Of a DNA stretch of 64,000 nt, positions 24,673-33,007 are shown piece by piece. The notes below the pieces were generated by a model. It ran no database searches, was not told where the DNA came from, and was given only the letters and a program-made list of their open reading frames with translations. Origin of the DNA: Corynebacterium maris DSM 45190. GTDB taxonomy: Bacteria; Actinomycetota; Actinomycetes; Mycobacteriales; Mycobacteriaceae. Both the position numbers and the translations under genes were made by a program. The DNA lies in NCBI RefSeq assembly GCF_000442645.1, contig NC_021915.1, positions 310,001 through 374,000 of the forward strand, written 5' to 3'. Positions within the stretch are counted from its first letter, which is position 1, and each line of letters opens with the position of its first letter.

Positions 24673-27627
24673 GTGGCAGAATCTTCAGAATCCGGAACCA
24701 AGACTTTAGTGATCGTGGAGTCGGCCACCAAGGCCAAAAAGATCCAGGAGTATCTTGGTTCCGACTACATCGTGGAAGCCTCCGTCGGCCACATCCGGGA
24801 CCTGCCGCGCGGCGCCGCGGACGTGCCGGCCAAGTACAAGAAGGAGCCCTGGGCGCGTCTCGGCGTCAACACCGAGGACGGCTTCCAGGCCCTGTACGTG
24901 GTCAGCCCGGACAAGAAGAAGAAGGTCTCCGACCTCAAAGCGAAGCTGAAGCAGTCCGACCGACTTTTCCTGGCGACAGACCCGGACCGGGAGGGCGAGG
25001 CCATCGCCTGGCACCTGCTCGAGGTACTCAAGCCGACGGTGCCGGTACGCCGCATGGTGTTCAACGAGATCACCGCCGCCGCCATCCGGGAAGCCGCGGA
25101 AACCACCCGCGAGATCGACTACCACCTCGTCGACGCGCAGGAAACCCGCCGCATCCTGGATCGCCTCTACGGCTATGAAGTGTCCCCGGTGCTGTGGAAG
25201 AAGGTCATGCCCCGGCTGTCGGCGGGGCGTGTGCAGTCGGTGGCCACCCGCGTCATCGTGGAGCGCGAACGCGAGCGCATGGCGTTCATTTCCGCGGAGT
25301 ACTGGGATCTGGCGGCGACGCTGGACACCGGCGAAGAGCAGTCGGACGCGGAGAACCCGCGCACCTTTCAGGCCAAGCTCACCGGCGTCGACGGCAAGCG
25401 CGTGGCCCAGGGCCGCGACTTCAACGACCGCGGCCAGCTGAAGGGTTCCACAGACGAGATCGCGGTCGTCGACAAGCAGACGGCCGAGGCGCTGGCCGCC
25501 GGGCTGGACGCCGCGACGATGACGGTGACCTCCGTCGAGCAGAAGCCGTACTCGCGCAAGCCGCAGGCGCCGTTCATGACCTCGACGCTGCAGCAGGAGT
25601 CGGGCCGCCGCCTGCACTACACCTCCGAGCGCACGATGCGCATCGCGCAGCGCCTGTACGAAAACGGCCACATCACCTACATGCGCACCGACTCGACCTC
25701 GCTGTCGGCGCAGGGGCTGAAGGCCGCCCGCCAGCAGGCCACCGAACTCTACGGGGAGAACTTCGTCGCGGATCAGCCGCGCCGCTACGACCGCAAGGTC
25801 AAGAACTCACAGGAGGCGCACGAGGCGGTGCGCCCCGCCGGCGACCGCTTCGCCACCCCCGGTGAGCTGCACGGCGTGCTCGACGCCGAGGAATTCAAAC
25901 TCTACGAACTGATCTGGGCGCGCACCGTCGCCTCCCAGATGGCCGACGCCCGCGGCACCTCCCTCAAGGTCGTCATCGAGGGCGAGACCACCTCCGGCGA
26001 GCGCACCGAATTCTCTGCCACCGGACGCACCATCACCTTCCCCGGCTTTCTGCGTGCCTTGAGCGAAAAGACCGACAAGTCGGACGTGCGCCTGCCGCAG
26101 CTGACCGAAGGTGACTCCGTGGATGTGGAGCAGGTCACCGCCGACGGCCACGCCACCAACCCGCCGGCCCGCTACACGGAAGCCTCCCTGGTCAAGAAGA
26201 TGGAGGACCTGGGCATCGGACGCCCGTCGACGTACGCGTCGATCATCAAGACCATCCAGGACCGCGGCTACGTCTACCCGCGCGGCAACGCGCTGGTGCC
26301 CAGCTGGGTGGCCTTTGCCGTCGTCGGCCTGCTGGAGGACAACTTCTCCGCGCTCGTCGACTACGACTTCACCTCCTCGATGGAGGACGAGCTCGACGAG
26401 ATCGCCGAGGGCAGCTCCGACCGCACCGAGTGGCTGACCGGCTTCTACTACGGTGACGAGCAGGCCTCCGACGCGATGGCGGAATCCATCGCCAAGCAGG
26501 GCGGGCTGAAGGACATGATCGAGGGCAACCTCGAATCCATCGACGCCCGCAAGGTCAACTCGCTCGTGCTCTTCCAGGACGACCAGGGCCGCGACGTCGT
26601 CGTGCGCGTCGGCCGCTACGGCCCCTACATCGAGCGCGTCGTCGGCGTCACCGCCGAAGGCGAGCCCGACTACCAGCGCGCGAACCTCCCGGAGGCGACC
26701 ACCCCGGACGAGCTCGACCTGGAGTTGGCGGAAAAGCTCTTCGCCACCCCGCAGGGCGGCCGCGAACTGGGGGTAAACCCGGCCAACGGGCGCATGGTCG
26801 TGGCCAAGGAAGGCCGCTACGGCCCGTACGTCACCGAGATCGTGCGTGACGACGAGCAGGCCACCGCCGAGCAGGAGGCCCTGGAGATCGTCGCCCAGGA
26901 GCGCGCCGAGGAGGACGCGCAGCGCAAGGCCGACGGCATGCGCAAGAAGAACTGGGAGACCAAGACCGCCGAGAAGCAGAAGCACAAGCGCATCGACCAG
27001 CACATCGAGGAGAAGCTCAAGCCGAAGACGGCGTCGCTGTTTGCCTCCATGAGCCCGGCCGAGGTCACGCTGGAGGAGGCGCTGCAGCTGCTGTCGCTGC
27101 CGCGCGAAGTCGGCGAGGACGACGGCGAGATGATCACCGCGCAAAACGGCCGCTACGGCCCGTACCTGAAGAAGGGCTCCGACTCGCGCTCGCTGTCGGA
27201 CGAGGAGCAGATCTTCACGATCACCCTGGATCAGGCCCGCCGCATCTACGCGGAGCCCAAGCGCCGCGGCCGTGCCGCCGCGAAGCCGCCGCTGAAGGAG
27301 CTCGGCGACAACGACGTCTCCGGCAAGCCGATGAGCGTGAAAGACGGCCGCTTCGGGCCGTACGTCACCGACGGAGAGACCAACGCCTCTCTGCGCCGCG
27401 GCGACACCCCGGAGACCATGACCGACTCCCGCGCCAACGAGCTGCTCTCCGAGCGCCGGGCCAAGGTCGCGGCCGACGGCGGCACTAAGGCCTCGAAGAA
27501 GTCGGCGAAGAAGACCACCAAAAAGACGACCAAGAAAACCACGAAGAAGACGACGAAGAAGACGACCCGCAAGAAGCCGCCGCAGACCACGAAGAACGTG
27601 GTCAAGGCCGGCAGCAGGAGGAAGTAA
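24673..27627 (+). CDS. topA: DNA topoisomerase I
   Basis: A type IA topoisomerase of 984 residues that relaxes negative supercoils. The Toprim domain starts LVIVESATKAKKIQEYL with catalytic Glu 16 and has DPDREGEAIAWH. The active-site Tyr is about 336 in ITYMRTDS. The C-terminal half has several actinobacterial repeats with GRYGPY instead of zinc fingers, and ends in a Lys/Thr-rich tail. The GTG at 24673 was chosen because its spacing to GAGAGGGAA is better than that of the GTG at 24664. The stop overlaps the ATG of the next gene. Confidence 0.96.
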   Translation: MAESSESGTKTLVIVESATKAKKIQEYLGSDYIVEASVGHIRDLPRGAADVPAKYKKEPWARLGVNTEDGFQALYVVSPDKKKKVSDLKAKLKQSDRLFLATDPDREGEAIAWHLLEVLKPTVPVRRMVFNEITAAAIREAAETTREIDYHLVDAQETRRILDRLYGYEVSPVLWKKVMPRLSAGRVQSVATRVIVERERERMAFISAEYWDLAATLDTGEEQSDAENPRTFQAKLTGVDGKRVAQGRDFNDRGQLKGSTDEIAVVDKQTAEALAAGLDAATMTVTSVEQKPYSRKPQAPFMTSTLQQESGRRLHYTSERTMRIAQRLYENGHITYMRTDSTSLSAQGLKAARQQATELYGENFVADQPRRYDRKVKNSQEAHEAVRPAGDRFATPGELHGVLDAEEFKLYELIWARTVASQMADARGTSLKVVIEGETTSGERTEFSATGRTITFPGFLRALSEKTDKSDVRLPQLTEGDSVDVEQVTADGHATNPPARYTEASLVKKMEDLGIGRPSTYASIIKTIQDRGYVYPRGNALVPSWVAFAVVGLLEDNFSALVDYDFTSSMEDELDEIAEGSSDRTEWLTGFYYGDEQASDAMAESIAKQGGLKDMIEGNLESIDARKVNSLVLFQDDQGRDVVVRVGRYGPYIERVVGVTAEGEPDYQRANLPEATTPDELDLELAEKLFATPQGGRELGVNPANGRMVVAKEGRYGPYVTEIVRDDEQATAEQEALEIVAQERAEEDAQRKADGMRKKNWETKTAEKQKHKRIDQHIEEKLKPKTASLFASMSPAEVTLEEALQLLSLPREVGEDDGEMITAQNGRYGPYLKKGSDSRSLSDEEQIFTITLDQARRIYAEPKRRGRAAAKPPLKELGDNDVSGKPMSVKDGRFGPYVTDGETNASLRRGDTPETMTDSRANELLSERRAKVAADGGTKASKKSAKKTTKKTTKKTTKKTTKKTTRKKPPQTTKNVVKAGSRRK
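27508..27567 (+). repeat. KKTT codon repeat in the topA tail
   Basis: Five tandem copies of a 12-bp unit encoding Lys-Lys-Thr-Thr form the basic C-terminal tail of TopA. Copies differ at synonymous positions (aag/aaa, acc/acg). Such tails help mycobacterial TopA act processively on DNA. Copy number may vary between strains. Confidence 0.8.
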
Positions 27628-28376
27628 TGCAGCAGTCCGAGCTCGGCGACACCCTCGTCAGCGAGTTCCTCGACCGCACCTACCGGGGCATCGAATCGAC
27701 CATCGCCTCGCTCGCCGCCGCCCGCACCGAGCCGGAGCGCCTGGCTTTTGTGGCGCTCAACGACGCCACCACCTTGGCCACCGTCTTCGGTTGGCGGAAG
27801 GTGCTGTCGGTGACCCAGCCGCTGACTTTGCCGATGCTGCTAGGCACCGTCGCCCGCACCACCCGTCCGCTGCCGGAGAAAGCCCTGCTGGCCAGTGCGC
27901 TCACCGGCGCCACCGCCGCCCAGACGGGCAAGCGGATCGACCCGGACAACCCCACCGGGGTGGCGACCGTCGGCGCCGCGGCGCAGCACGCCGGCTACGG
28001 GCTCGCCGTGCGCGGCGCCTATGACGTGGCGCCCTCCGGGGTGGGCGTGGCCCTGCGCGGCGGATTGGTCGCCGCCGGGTTGGGCCTGGCCGCCTGGCGT
28101 AACCGCGCGATCCTCCCGGCCACCGTCGCCGGCGGGGCGGCGCTGGTCTATGCGAACGAACTCGCCAACGACCCCAAGATCCGCCGCGGCAACGCGCATG
28201 CCGAGGGGCTGGGCCACGGCGCGAACCTGGTGCTCGCCGCCGAAGCGCTGACCCTGGTGCGGGCCACGCTGCTCAAGGGCCGCCGTGGCATCGGCGCCCG
28301 CCTGGTGGAGGCCACCGCGACGAGCCTGTCGAACTTGGGCCAGATGCTCATCGTCGACGGCGTCGCCCGGCGCTAG
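27627..28376 (+). CDS. Membrane protein, possibly YhhN/lysoplasmalogenase-like
   Basis: A protein of 249 residues with several hydrophobic segments after a charged N-terminal helix. VTQPLTLPMLLGT and LLASALTGATAAQ followed by QHAGYGLAVRGAY recall the KPL, GD-containing and F-GH motifs of YhhN (TMEM86) proteins, but the acidic catalytic residues of that family are missing at the expected places. It overlaps topA by one base and so is co-expressed with it. No firm function is offered. Confidence 0.45.
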   Translation: MQQSELGDTLVSEFLDRTYRGIESTIASLAAARTEPERLAFVALNDATTLATVFGWRKVLSVTQPLTLPMLLGTVARTTRPLPEKALLASALTGATAAQTGKRIDPDNPTGVATVGAAAQHAGYGLAVRGAYDVAPSGVGVALRGGLVAAGLGLAAWRNRAILPATVAGGAALVYANELANDPKIRRGNAHAEGLGHGANLVLAAEALTLVRATLLKGRRGIGARLVEATATSLSNLGQMLIVDGVARR

Positions 28377-28384
28377 GACTCGGG

Positions 28385-28786
28385 TCAGGCCCGCACGTCC
28401 GCCGGGCCCGCCCCCACGGGCAGGCCTGCGGCGACCCAGGCCTCGACGCCGCCGATCACGTCGGTGGCGCCCGTCAACCCCATCTGGCGCAGCTGCCACG
28501 CCGCCACCGACGAAGAATAACTGTGCCGGCAGATGAGGATGTAGCGGTTGTCCCAGCCGGTGGCCTCGGGGATGCGCCAGTCGAAGGTCGGGTCCAGTCG
28601 CCAGGGCAGCACGGTCAGGTCGATGACGATCGCGCCGGGGAGTTCGCCCTGCTCGGCGCGGTGAGCGGGCATGCGGACGTCGATAATCATCGCCCCGTCC
28701 TGCTGCTCCCGGTGGGCCTGCTCGGGGGTGAGCCGGTCGAGTCCGGACCGTGCCCGGCGCAGGTACGCCATCGCTCCTGTGTCCAT
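28385..28786 (-). CDS. Rhodanese-like protein
   Basis: A 133-residue single rhodanese domain. The active-site loop is ICRHSYSSSVAA with Cys 86. Preceding motifs are GAMIIDVRMPAHRAEQGELPGA. Rhodaneses carry sulfane sulfur between donors and acceptors; the acceptor is unknown. The ATG at 28786 lies only 8 bp after a perfect TATAAT on the minus strand, so the mRNA may be leaderless. It is convergent with the YhhN-like gene (8-bp gap). Confidence 0.9.
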   Translation of the reverse strand: MDTGAMAYLRRARSGLDRLTPEQAHREQQDGAMIIDVRMPAHRAEQGELPGAIVIDLTVLPWRLDPTFDWRIPEATGWDNRYILICRHSYSSSVAAWQLRQMGLTGATDVIGGVEAWVAAGLPVGAGPADVRA

Positions 28787-28794
28787 GACCGTGC

Positions 28795-28800
28795 ATTATA
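28795..28800 (-). promoter_or_regulatory. TATAAT -10 box for the rhodanese gene
   Basis: The minus strand has TATAAT ending 8 bp before the rhodanese ATG, which places the transcription start at or next to the start codon. No good -35 is seen at 17 bp. This is a leaderless-type arrangement, common in corynebacteria. Confidence 0.5.
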
Positions 28801-28859
28801 AGCCTGCGCGATCCGGCGGGGATCGGCACACTGGGATGAACGTCGATAAGGAGAATCTC

Positions 28860-29468
28860 ATGGCCCAGTTGTCCGCCCTCGCGCTCGTGTGCACCTTAAG
28901 CCCCTCGCCGACCCCGTCCAGCAGCGAGACCATGGCCCGGCATGTGCTCGCCGAGCTGGAAAAACACGACGTGCGCACCTCCTCGGTGCGGGTCGTCGAC
29001 TACGACGTGGCGCCCGGCGTCGCCACGGACATGGGCGGCGGCGACCAGTGGCCCGAGCTGCGCCGGCAGGTGCTGGCCGCCGACGTCGTGGTGATCGCCA
29101 GCCCGATCTGGTTGGGGCATCCCGCCAGCGTCACCCAGCGCGTGCTGGAGCGGCTCAACGCCGAATCCTCGGAGACCGACGACCAGGGCCGGCCGATCCT
29201 CTACGGCAAGGTCGGGCTGGTCGCGGTGGTCGGCAACGAGGACGGGGCGCACAAGGTCACGGCCGACGTCATGCAGGGGCTCAACGACGTCGGCTTCACC
29301 CTGCCGGCCCAGGGCGGCACGTACTGGGTGGGCGAGGCGATGCAGAAGGTCGACTACCAGGACCTGGAGGGGATTCCGGAGATCGTCGCCACGACCACGG
29401 CGAACGCCGCACGCAACGCGGCGCACCTGGCGCGCACGCTGCGCGAGGTGGAGTACCCGGCTCCCTAG
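28860..29468 (+). CDS. Flavodoxin-like NAD(P)H-dependent FMN reductase
   Basis: A 202-residue flavodoxin-fold protein. It opens LSALALVCTLSPSPTPSSS, an FMN phosphate-binding loop; VVIASPIWLGHPASVTQRVLERL is the characteristic flavodoxin-fold reductase segment, and VGLVAVVGNEDGAHKVTADV the next. The family reduces flavins, quinones or azo compounds. The ATG at 28860 follows AAGGAG; an ATG at 28836 lacks a site. It is convergent with the antiporter gene, stops overlapping by four bases. Confidence 0.82.
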   Translation: MAQLSALALVCTLSPSPTPSSSETMARHVLAELEKHDVRTSSVRVVDYDVAPGVATDMGGGDQWPELRRQVLAADVVVIASPIWLGHPASVTQRVLERLNAESSETDDQGRPILYGKVGLVAVVGNEDGAHKVTADVMQGLNDVGFTLPAQGGTYWVGEAMQKVDYQDLEGIPEIVATTTANAARNAAHLARTLREVEYPAP

Positions 29469-30544
29469 ACGAACACGCTGAGCACGTACATGGCGAAGAC
29501 CATGAGGTGTGCGATTCCGTGGACCGCGCCCACCCGGCGGCCCGCGGCCACCGACACTGACAGCAGCGCGGTGACGGCCAGCAGCATGAGGTTGGCGGGG
29601 GATTCCGCGAAGACGACCGTCTGCCCGGTCACCAGCCCGATGAGCAGCACGGTGGGCACCGTCAGCCCCACCGAGGAGACCAGCGCGCCTTGGGTCAGAT
29701 TGCTCACGCGCTGGATTTCACCCATCCAGGAGGCCCGCAGCGTGGTGATCGTCTCCGGGAGGAAGACGATCGCGGCGATGATGATGCCGGTCAGGGCGAC
29801 GGGCGCGCCGAGTTGGGAGAGCCCGACGTCGAGAAGCTCCGCCATCGTGTGGCTGAGCAGGACGATGGGAATCGCCATGAGCAGCAGCAGCCCGGTGCGG
29901 CCCAGCAGTTCGGCGCGGTGTTCGGCGATGACCTCGCCGACCGGGGGTCGGCCGGCCGTGGCGTCGACGACGCCGGGTTCCTGGAAGTCGGCGGCTTGCG
30001 CACCCATCTGCCGCCACAGGAAGAAGACGTAGGAACCGATGGTCAGCACGATGACGGGCACGGCCTGGACGGTGGTGTAGGAGCCGTCGACGCCGATGAC
30101 CGCGGGCAGGGCGAAAGCCACGGTTCCCAGGGCCATGAGCATCGCCAGATACGCCGAGACGCCGTTGTGGTTCGGAGTCATCTCCTTATGGCGCAGCCCG
30201 CCGACGAGCAGGGCCGCGCCGAGCACCAGGTTGAGGATGATCATGGACACCGCCATGATCGAGTCGCGCGCGATGGTGGTGTGCTCGCCGGGGCCGAGCA
30301 TCACCGCGGAGATGAGGATGACCTCGATCGCCACGATGGAGATGGTCAGCACGAGGGTGCCGTAGGGGTCGCCGAGGCGGCGCGCCAGGTGCTCGGCCTG
30401 TTCCATCACCCCGAAGGCGCACACCACGATCACGGCGATGATCGCGATGAGCAGCGGCCACACCGGCAACCCGCCGGGGAGGAACTGGAGAATGACAAAA
30501 GCGCCCCACCCGGAGATGAGACGCGCGATGACGCTGAAAGACAT
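29465..30544 (-). CDS. chaA: ChaA-type cation/proton antiporter
   Basis: A 359-residue membrane protein with ten to eleven helices. The two inverted CaCA repeats are visible: VLTISIVAIEVILIS with GPGEHTTIARDSIMAV in the first half, and GIIIAAIVFLPETITTLRASW in the second, with the acidic residues (E in helices 2 and 7) that bind cations. ChaA exports Ca2+ or Na+ (K+ in some) against protons. The ATG at 30544 was chosen over upstream frames that run into the neighbouring gene. Two hairpins lie directly upstream in the 101-bp leader. Confidence 0.87.
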   Translation of the reverse strand: MSFSVIARLISGWGAFVILQFLPGGLPVWPLLIAIIAVIVVCAFGVMEQAEHLARRLGDPYGTLVLTISIVAIEVILISAVMLGPGEHTTIARDSIMAVSMIILNLVLGAALLVGGLRHKEMTPNHNGVSAYLAMLMALGTVAFALPAVIGVDGSYTTVQAVPVIVLTIGSYVFFLWRQMGAQAADFQEPGVVDATAGRPPVGEVIAEHRAELLGRTGLLLLMAIPIVLLSHTMAELLDVGLSQLGAPVALTGIIIAAIVFLPETITTLRASWMGEIQRVSNLTQGALVSSVGLTVPTVLLIGLVTGQTVVFAESPANLMLLAVTALLSVSVAAGRRVGAVHGIAHLMVFAMYVLSVFV

Positions 30545-30558
30545 GATCAAACCCTTGC

Positions 30559-30606
30559 GCGGGGCCGTCCCCGCAGAGCCTGCCTGTGGGTCAGGTCGTC
30601 CTGACC
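30559..30606 (-). promoter_or_regulatory. Tandem hairpins in the chaA leader
   Basis: GCGGGG-CCGT-CCCCGC (30559-30574) and GGTCAGG-TCGT-CCTGACC (30589-30606) lie between the YczE-like gene and chaA. The first ends only about 15 bp before the chaA ATG. They could be a termination/antitermination element or an mRNA stability structure. I found no known riboswitch consensus. Confidence 0.35.
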
Positions 30607-30645
30607 AGGGCCAGCCTACTGAGCTTGTCGACGCCCGGCAACGCC

Positions 30646-31356
30646 CTACTCCGGATCCTTCTCGTCCCTGACCTGCGTTTCCGCGTTGTCCGGGGTTTTC
30701 TTCGGCGAAATCAGCCGCAGCGTCGCCTGCGCGACCACGCCCACCAACAGGGCCGCGGCGACGGTGCCCTCGCGGACCCCGCCCAAGTTGCCCAGGAAGA
30801 TCAGCCCCAGCACCGCGGCGATCACCACCAGCGTGGTGTCGAACGTGACTTTCACGTTGCCGAAGAGGAAGGGTTTCTTTGGCCCGAACGCCCGGATCAG
30901 TTCGTTGCTGATGGTCAGGATCAGCCCCTCGCCCGCCAGGGGAGTGGCCTTTGCCTTGACCTGGTAGGCCACGCCGACGCCGACCACCAGGATGCCGGCG
31001 GCCACCAGCCCCCACTGCTGCAGATAGTTTCCGGGCTCCACGTCGCGCACCAGCCACAGGGCGGCGTCGTTGAACAGCCCGAAGACCAGCACCACGGGGA
31101 CCTGCAACAGCTGGATCGGCGGGAAGCGCCGCCGCAGCAACAGAATCTGCAGGCCGACGAACACCAGGTTGATCAGGATCAGCCACGTGCCCACCGACCA
31201 CCCGGTGATCAGGTTTAAGGTGGCCGGGACGCTGGAGATCGGGGTGGTGCCCAGGTCGCTGTGGATGGACAAGGCGATGCCCAGCGACATCAGCGCCAGG
31301 CCGAAGAACAGCAAGAGATACCGCCGGGTGACGTCCCGGAGGCCAGAAAAATTCAT
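30646..31356 (-). CDS. YczE/YitT-like membrane protein
   Basis: A 236-residue protein with five to six membrane helices. The N-terminal segment LALMSLGIALSIHSDLGTTPISSVP matches the YczE/YyaS group (GLGxxPWD-like motif), and TPLAGEGLILTISNEL resembles the second conserved loop. No transport substrate is known. The ATG at 31356 has a GAGGTG site upstream. It lies downstream of the cyaB terminator and may be co-transcribed with chaA. Confidence 0.75.
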   Translation of the reverse strand: MNFSGLRDVTRRYLLLFFGLALMSLGIALSIHSDLGTTPISSVPATLNLITGWSVGTWLILINLVFVGLQILLLRRRFPPIQLLQVPVVLVFGLFNDAALWLVRDVEPGNYLQQWGLVAAGILVVGVGVAYQVKAKATPLAGEGLILTISNELIRAFGPKKPFLFGNVKVTFDTTLVVIAAVLGLIFLGNLGGVREGTVAAALLVGVVAQATLRLISPKKTPDNAETQVRDEKDPE

Positions 31357-31371
31357 AATAATATGCACCTC

Positions 31372-31404
31372 AAAAATAAGAATCGGCCATAAGTGGCCGA
31401 TTCT
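31372..31404 (-). terminator. Rho-independent terminator of the adenylate cyclase gene
   Basis: An 11-bp perfect stem (AGAATCGGCCA / TGGCCGATTCT) with a 4-nt loop is followed on the minus strand by TATTTTTG. It separates cyaB from the YczE-like gene. Confidence 0.9.
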
Positions 31405-31427
31405 CAAGTATAAGGCGCGTCTTTTTG

Positions 31428-32963
31428 CTAGGAGCGGTCCGCCAGTGTGGAACGGATCGGCCGCGCCAACTGCGTCATCTGGTGGCGCCCGCGCAACTCG
31501 ATCGACTTCATCGCCGTCCACCGGGCGCGCTCTGCCTCGTTGGCGCCGCGCAACGTCGACATGTTCGTCAGAATCCGGCCCGGGGTGTCCTTCGCCAGAT
31601 CCGTCAACCGGGCCGCCTGGTTCACGGCGTCGCCGATGACCGTGTACTCGAACCGGTCGTGGCCGCCGATGTGCCCGGCGACCACATGCCCGGAGGCCAC
31701 CCCGATGCCCGCCTCCAGGCGCAGGCCGCGCAACTCGGTGCGCAACTCCCGGGCGGCGGTCAGCGCATGGCTGGTCGCGTCGTTCAAGTTCAACGGGGCG
31801 CCGAAGATCGCGAGTGCGGCGTCGCCCTGGAACTTGTTGATCACGCCCCGGTTGCGGTGGACCACCTCCACGACGACGTCGAAGAAGTTGTTCAGCTCGC
31901 TGACGACCTCCTCCGGGGTGTGGTTGACCGCGAACGTCGTCGAGCCGATCACGTCCACGAAAATGACCGCCACCCGCCGGTCCTCGCCGCCGAGCTCCGG
32001 CTGCTCCTCCAGTGCGCGCTCCGCGACCTCGGTGCCCACGTAGCTGCCGAACAGATCGCGCACCCGCTGTCGGTCCTTCAACCCGCGCATCATCTCGTTG
32101 AACCCGGCCTGCAGCACCCCGATCTCGGAGCCGTCGTAAATGTCGACCTGCGCGTCCGTGTCGCCCCGGCGCACCCGGTTGATCGCCTCCTGCAGCTCCA
32201 GGATCGGGTCCGTCACCGACGCCGTCGCCAGCCGCGTGCCGAAATACCCCGTGATCAGCGCCGTGGCCGCCAACGCCACCGTCGCGGGAAGAATGTCCAC
32301 CGCCGTGTCCGTGAAATACCCGGCCCAATGCCCCAGCACCATCAACCCGATGCCGGCCACCGGGATGCCCGTGGTCATGCCCCACGTCATCAACAGACGC
32401 GTGCGAATCGGCGGCTCCATCGTCGAGTCCTCGAAACGGCGCGCCAACGCCTCCGCCGCGATCGGGCGCACCAGCCGCTCCGCCTGCAGATACGTCAGCA
32501 GCACCACGACCATCGCCGCCAACGCCAACGTCACGCCCGTGACCAGCGCCAGTCGCGCCGCCGCGGTCGCGGCCACCGCCACCGCGATCGCGATACCGAT
32601 CAGCCAGATCACCGCCGCCACCCCGGCCTGATAAATCGGCAACCGCATCACCAGGTTGCGCACCATGTTCGCGTCATGGCTGTCCGGGTCGCGCTGCCAA
32701 TCCAACACCGGCCGAAACAGCTGGAACGTCACGATCACGCCCACCAGCACCGCAAACGCCGCGTAAATCAGCCCGATGGCGTTGATCGAACTATTGTCCA
32801 CCTGCACCGCGTTGAGATCCTCGGTGGGCACCAAATACCGCAGAAACAACATGACCGCGGCGGCGCCGACGACGTTGGCGCCCAACACCAGGGCGGCGTA
32901 CAACGGCCACGACGTACCCCACAGCCACTTCAAGCCGCGCAACAGTCTGTCCATGTTCAACAA
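31428..32963 (-). CDS. cyaB: Membrane-bound class III adenylate cyclase
   Basis: A 511-residue protein with six N-terminal membrane helices, a HAMP domain (ATASVTDPILELQEAINRV) and a class III cyclase domain. Metal-binding Asp residues are in FVDVIGST and KFQGDAALAIFG; the purine/transition-state residues are in IGDAVNQAARL. This is the corynebacterial cyclase that feeds GlxR. The TTG at 32963 lies nine bases after GGGGAGG and fits better than the ATG at 32954, which would have 18-base spacing. It is divergent from holB (44 bp). Confidence 0.93.
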   Translation of the reverse strand: MLNMDRLLRGLKWLWGTSWPLYAALVLGANVVGAAAVMLFLRYLVPTEDLNAVQVDNSSINAIGLIYAAFAVLVGVIVTFQLFRPVLDWQRDPDSHDANMVRNLVMRLPIYQAGVAAVIWLIGIAIAVAVAATAAARLALVTGVTLALAAMVVVLLTYLQAERLVRPIAAEALARRFEDSTMEPPIRTRLLMTWGMTTGIPVAGIGLMVLGHWAGYFTDTAVDILPATVALAATALITGYFGTRLATASVTDPILELQEAINRVRRGDTDAQVDIYDGSEIGVLQAGFNEMMRGLKDRQRVRDLFGSYVGTEVAERALEEQPELGGEDRRVAVIFVDVIGSTTFAVNHTPEEVVSELNNFFDVVVEVVHRNRGVINKFQGDAALAIFGAPLNLNDATSHALTAARELRTELRGLRLEAGIGVASGHVVAGHIGGHDRFEYTVIGDAVNQAARLTDLAKDTPGRILTNMSTLRGANEAERARWTAMKSIELRGRHQMTQLARPIRSTLADRS

Positions 32964-33007
32964 CTCTACTTACCTCCCCGGCGCCGCGGGTTTGTAAGCT
33001 GGAGTCT

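Noticed and set aside
27508..27567. Short regular DNA repeats that might suggest a CRISPR or satellite array
   Set aside because: They are in frame within topA and encode KKTT units; unit length is 12 bp and there are no spacers.
30545..30645. A yybP-ykoY (manganese) riboswitch before chaA
   Set aside because: The conserved internal loops of that class were not found; only two simple hairpins are present.
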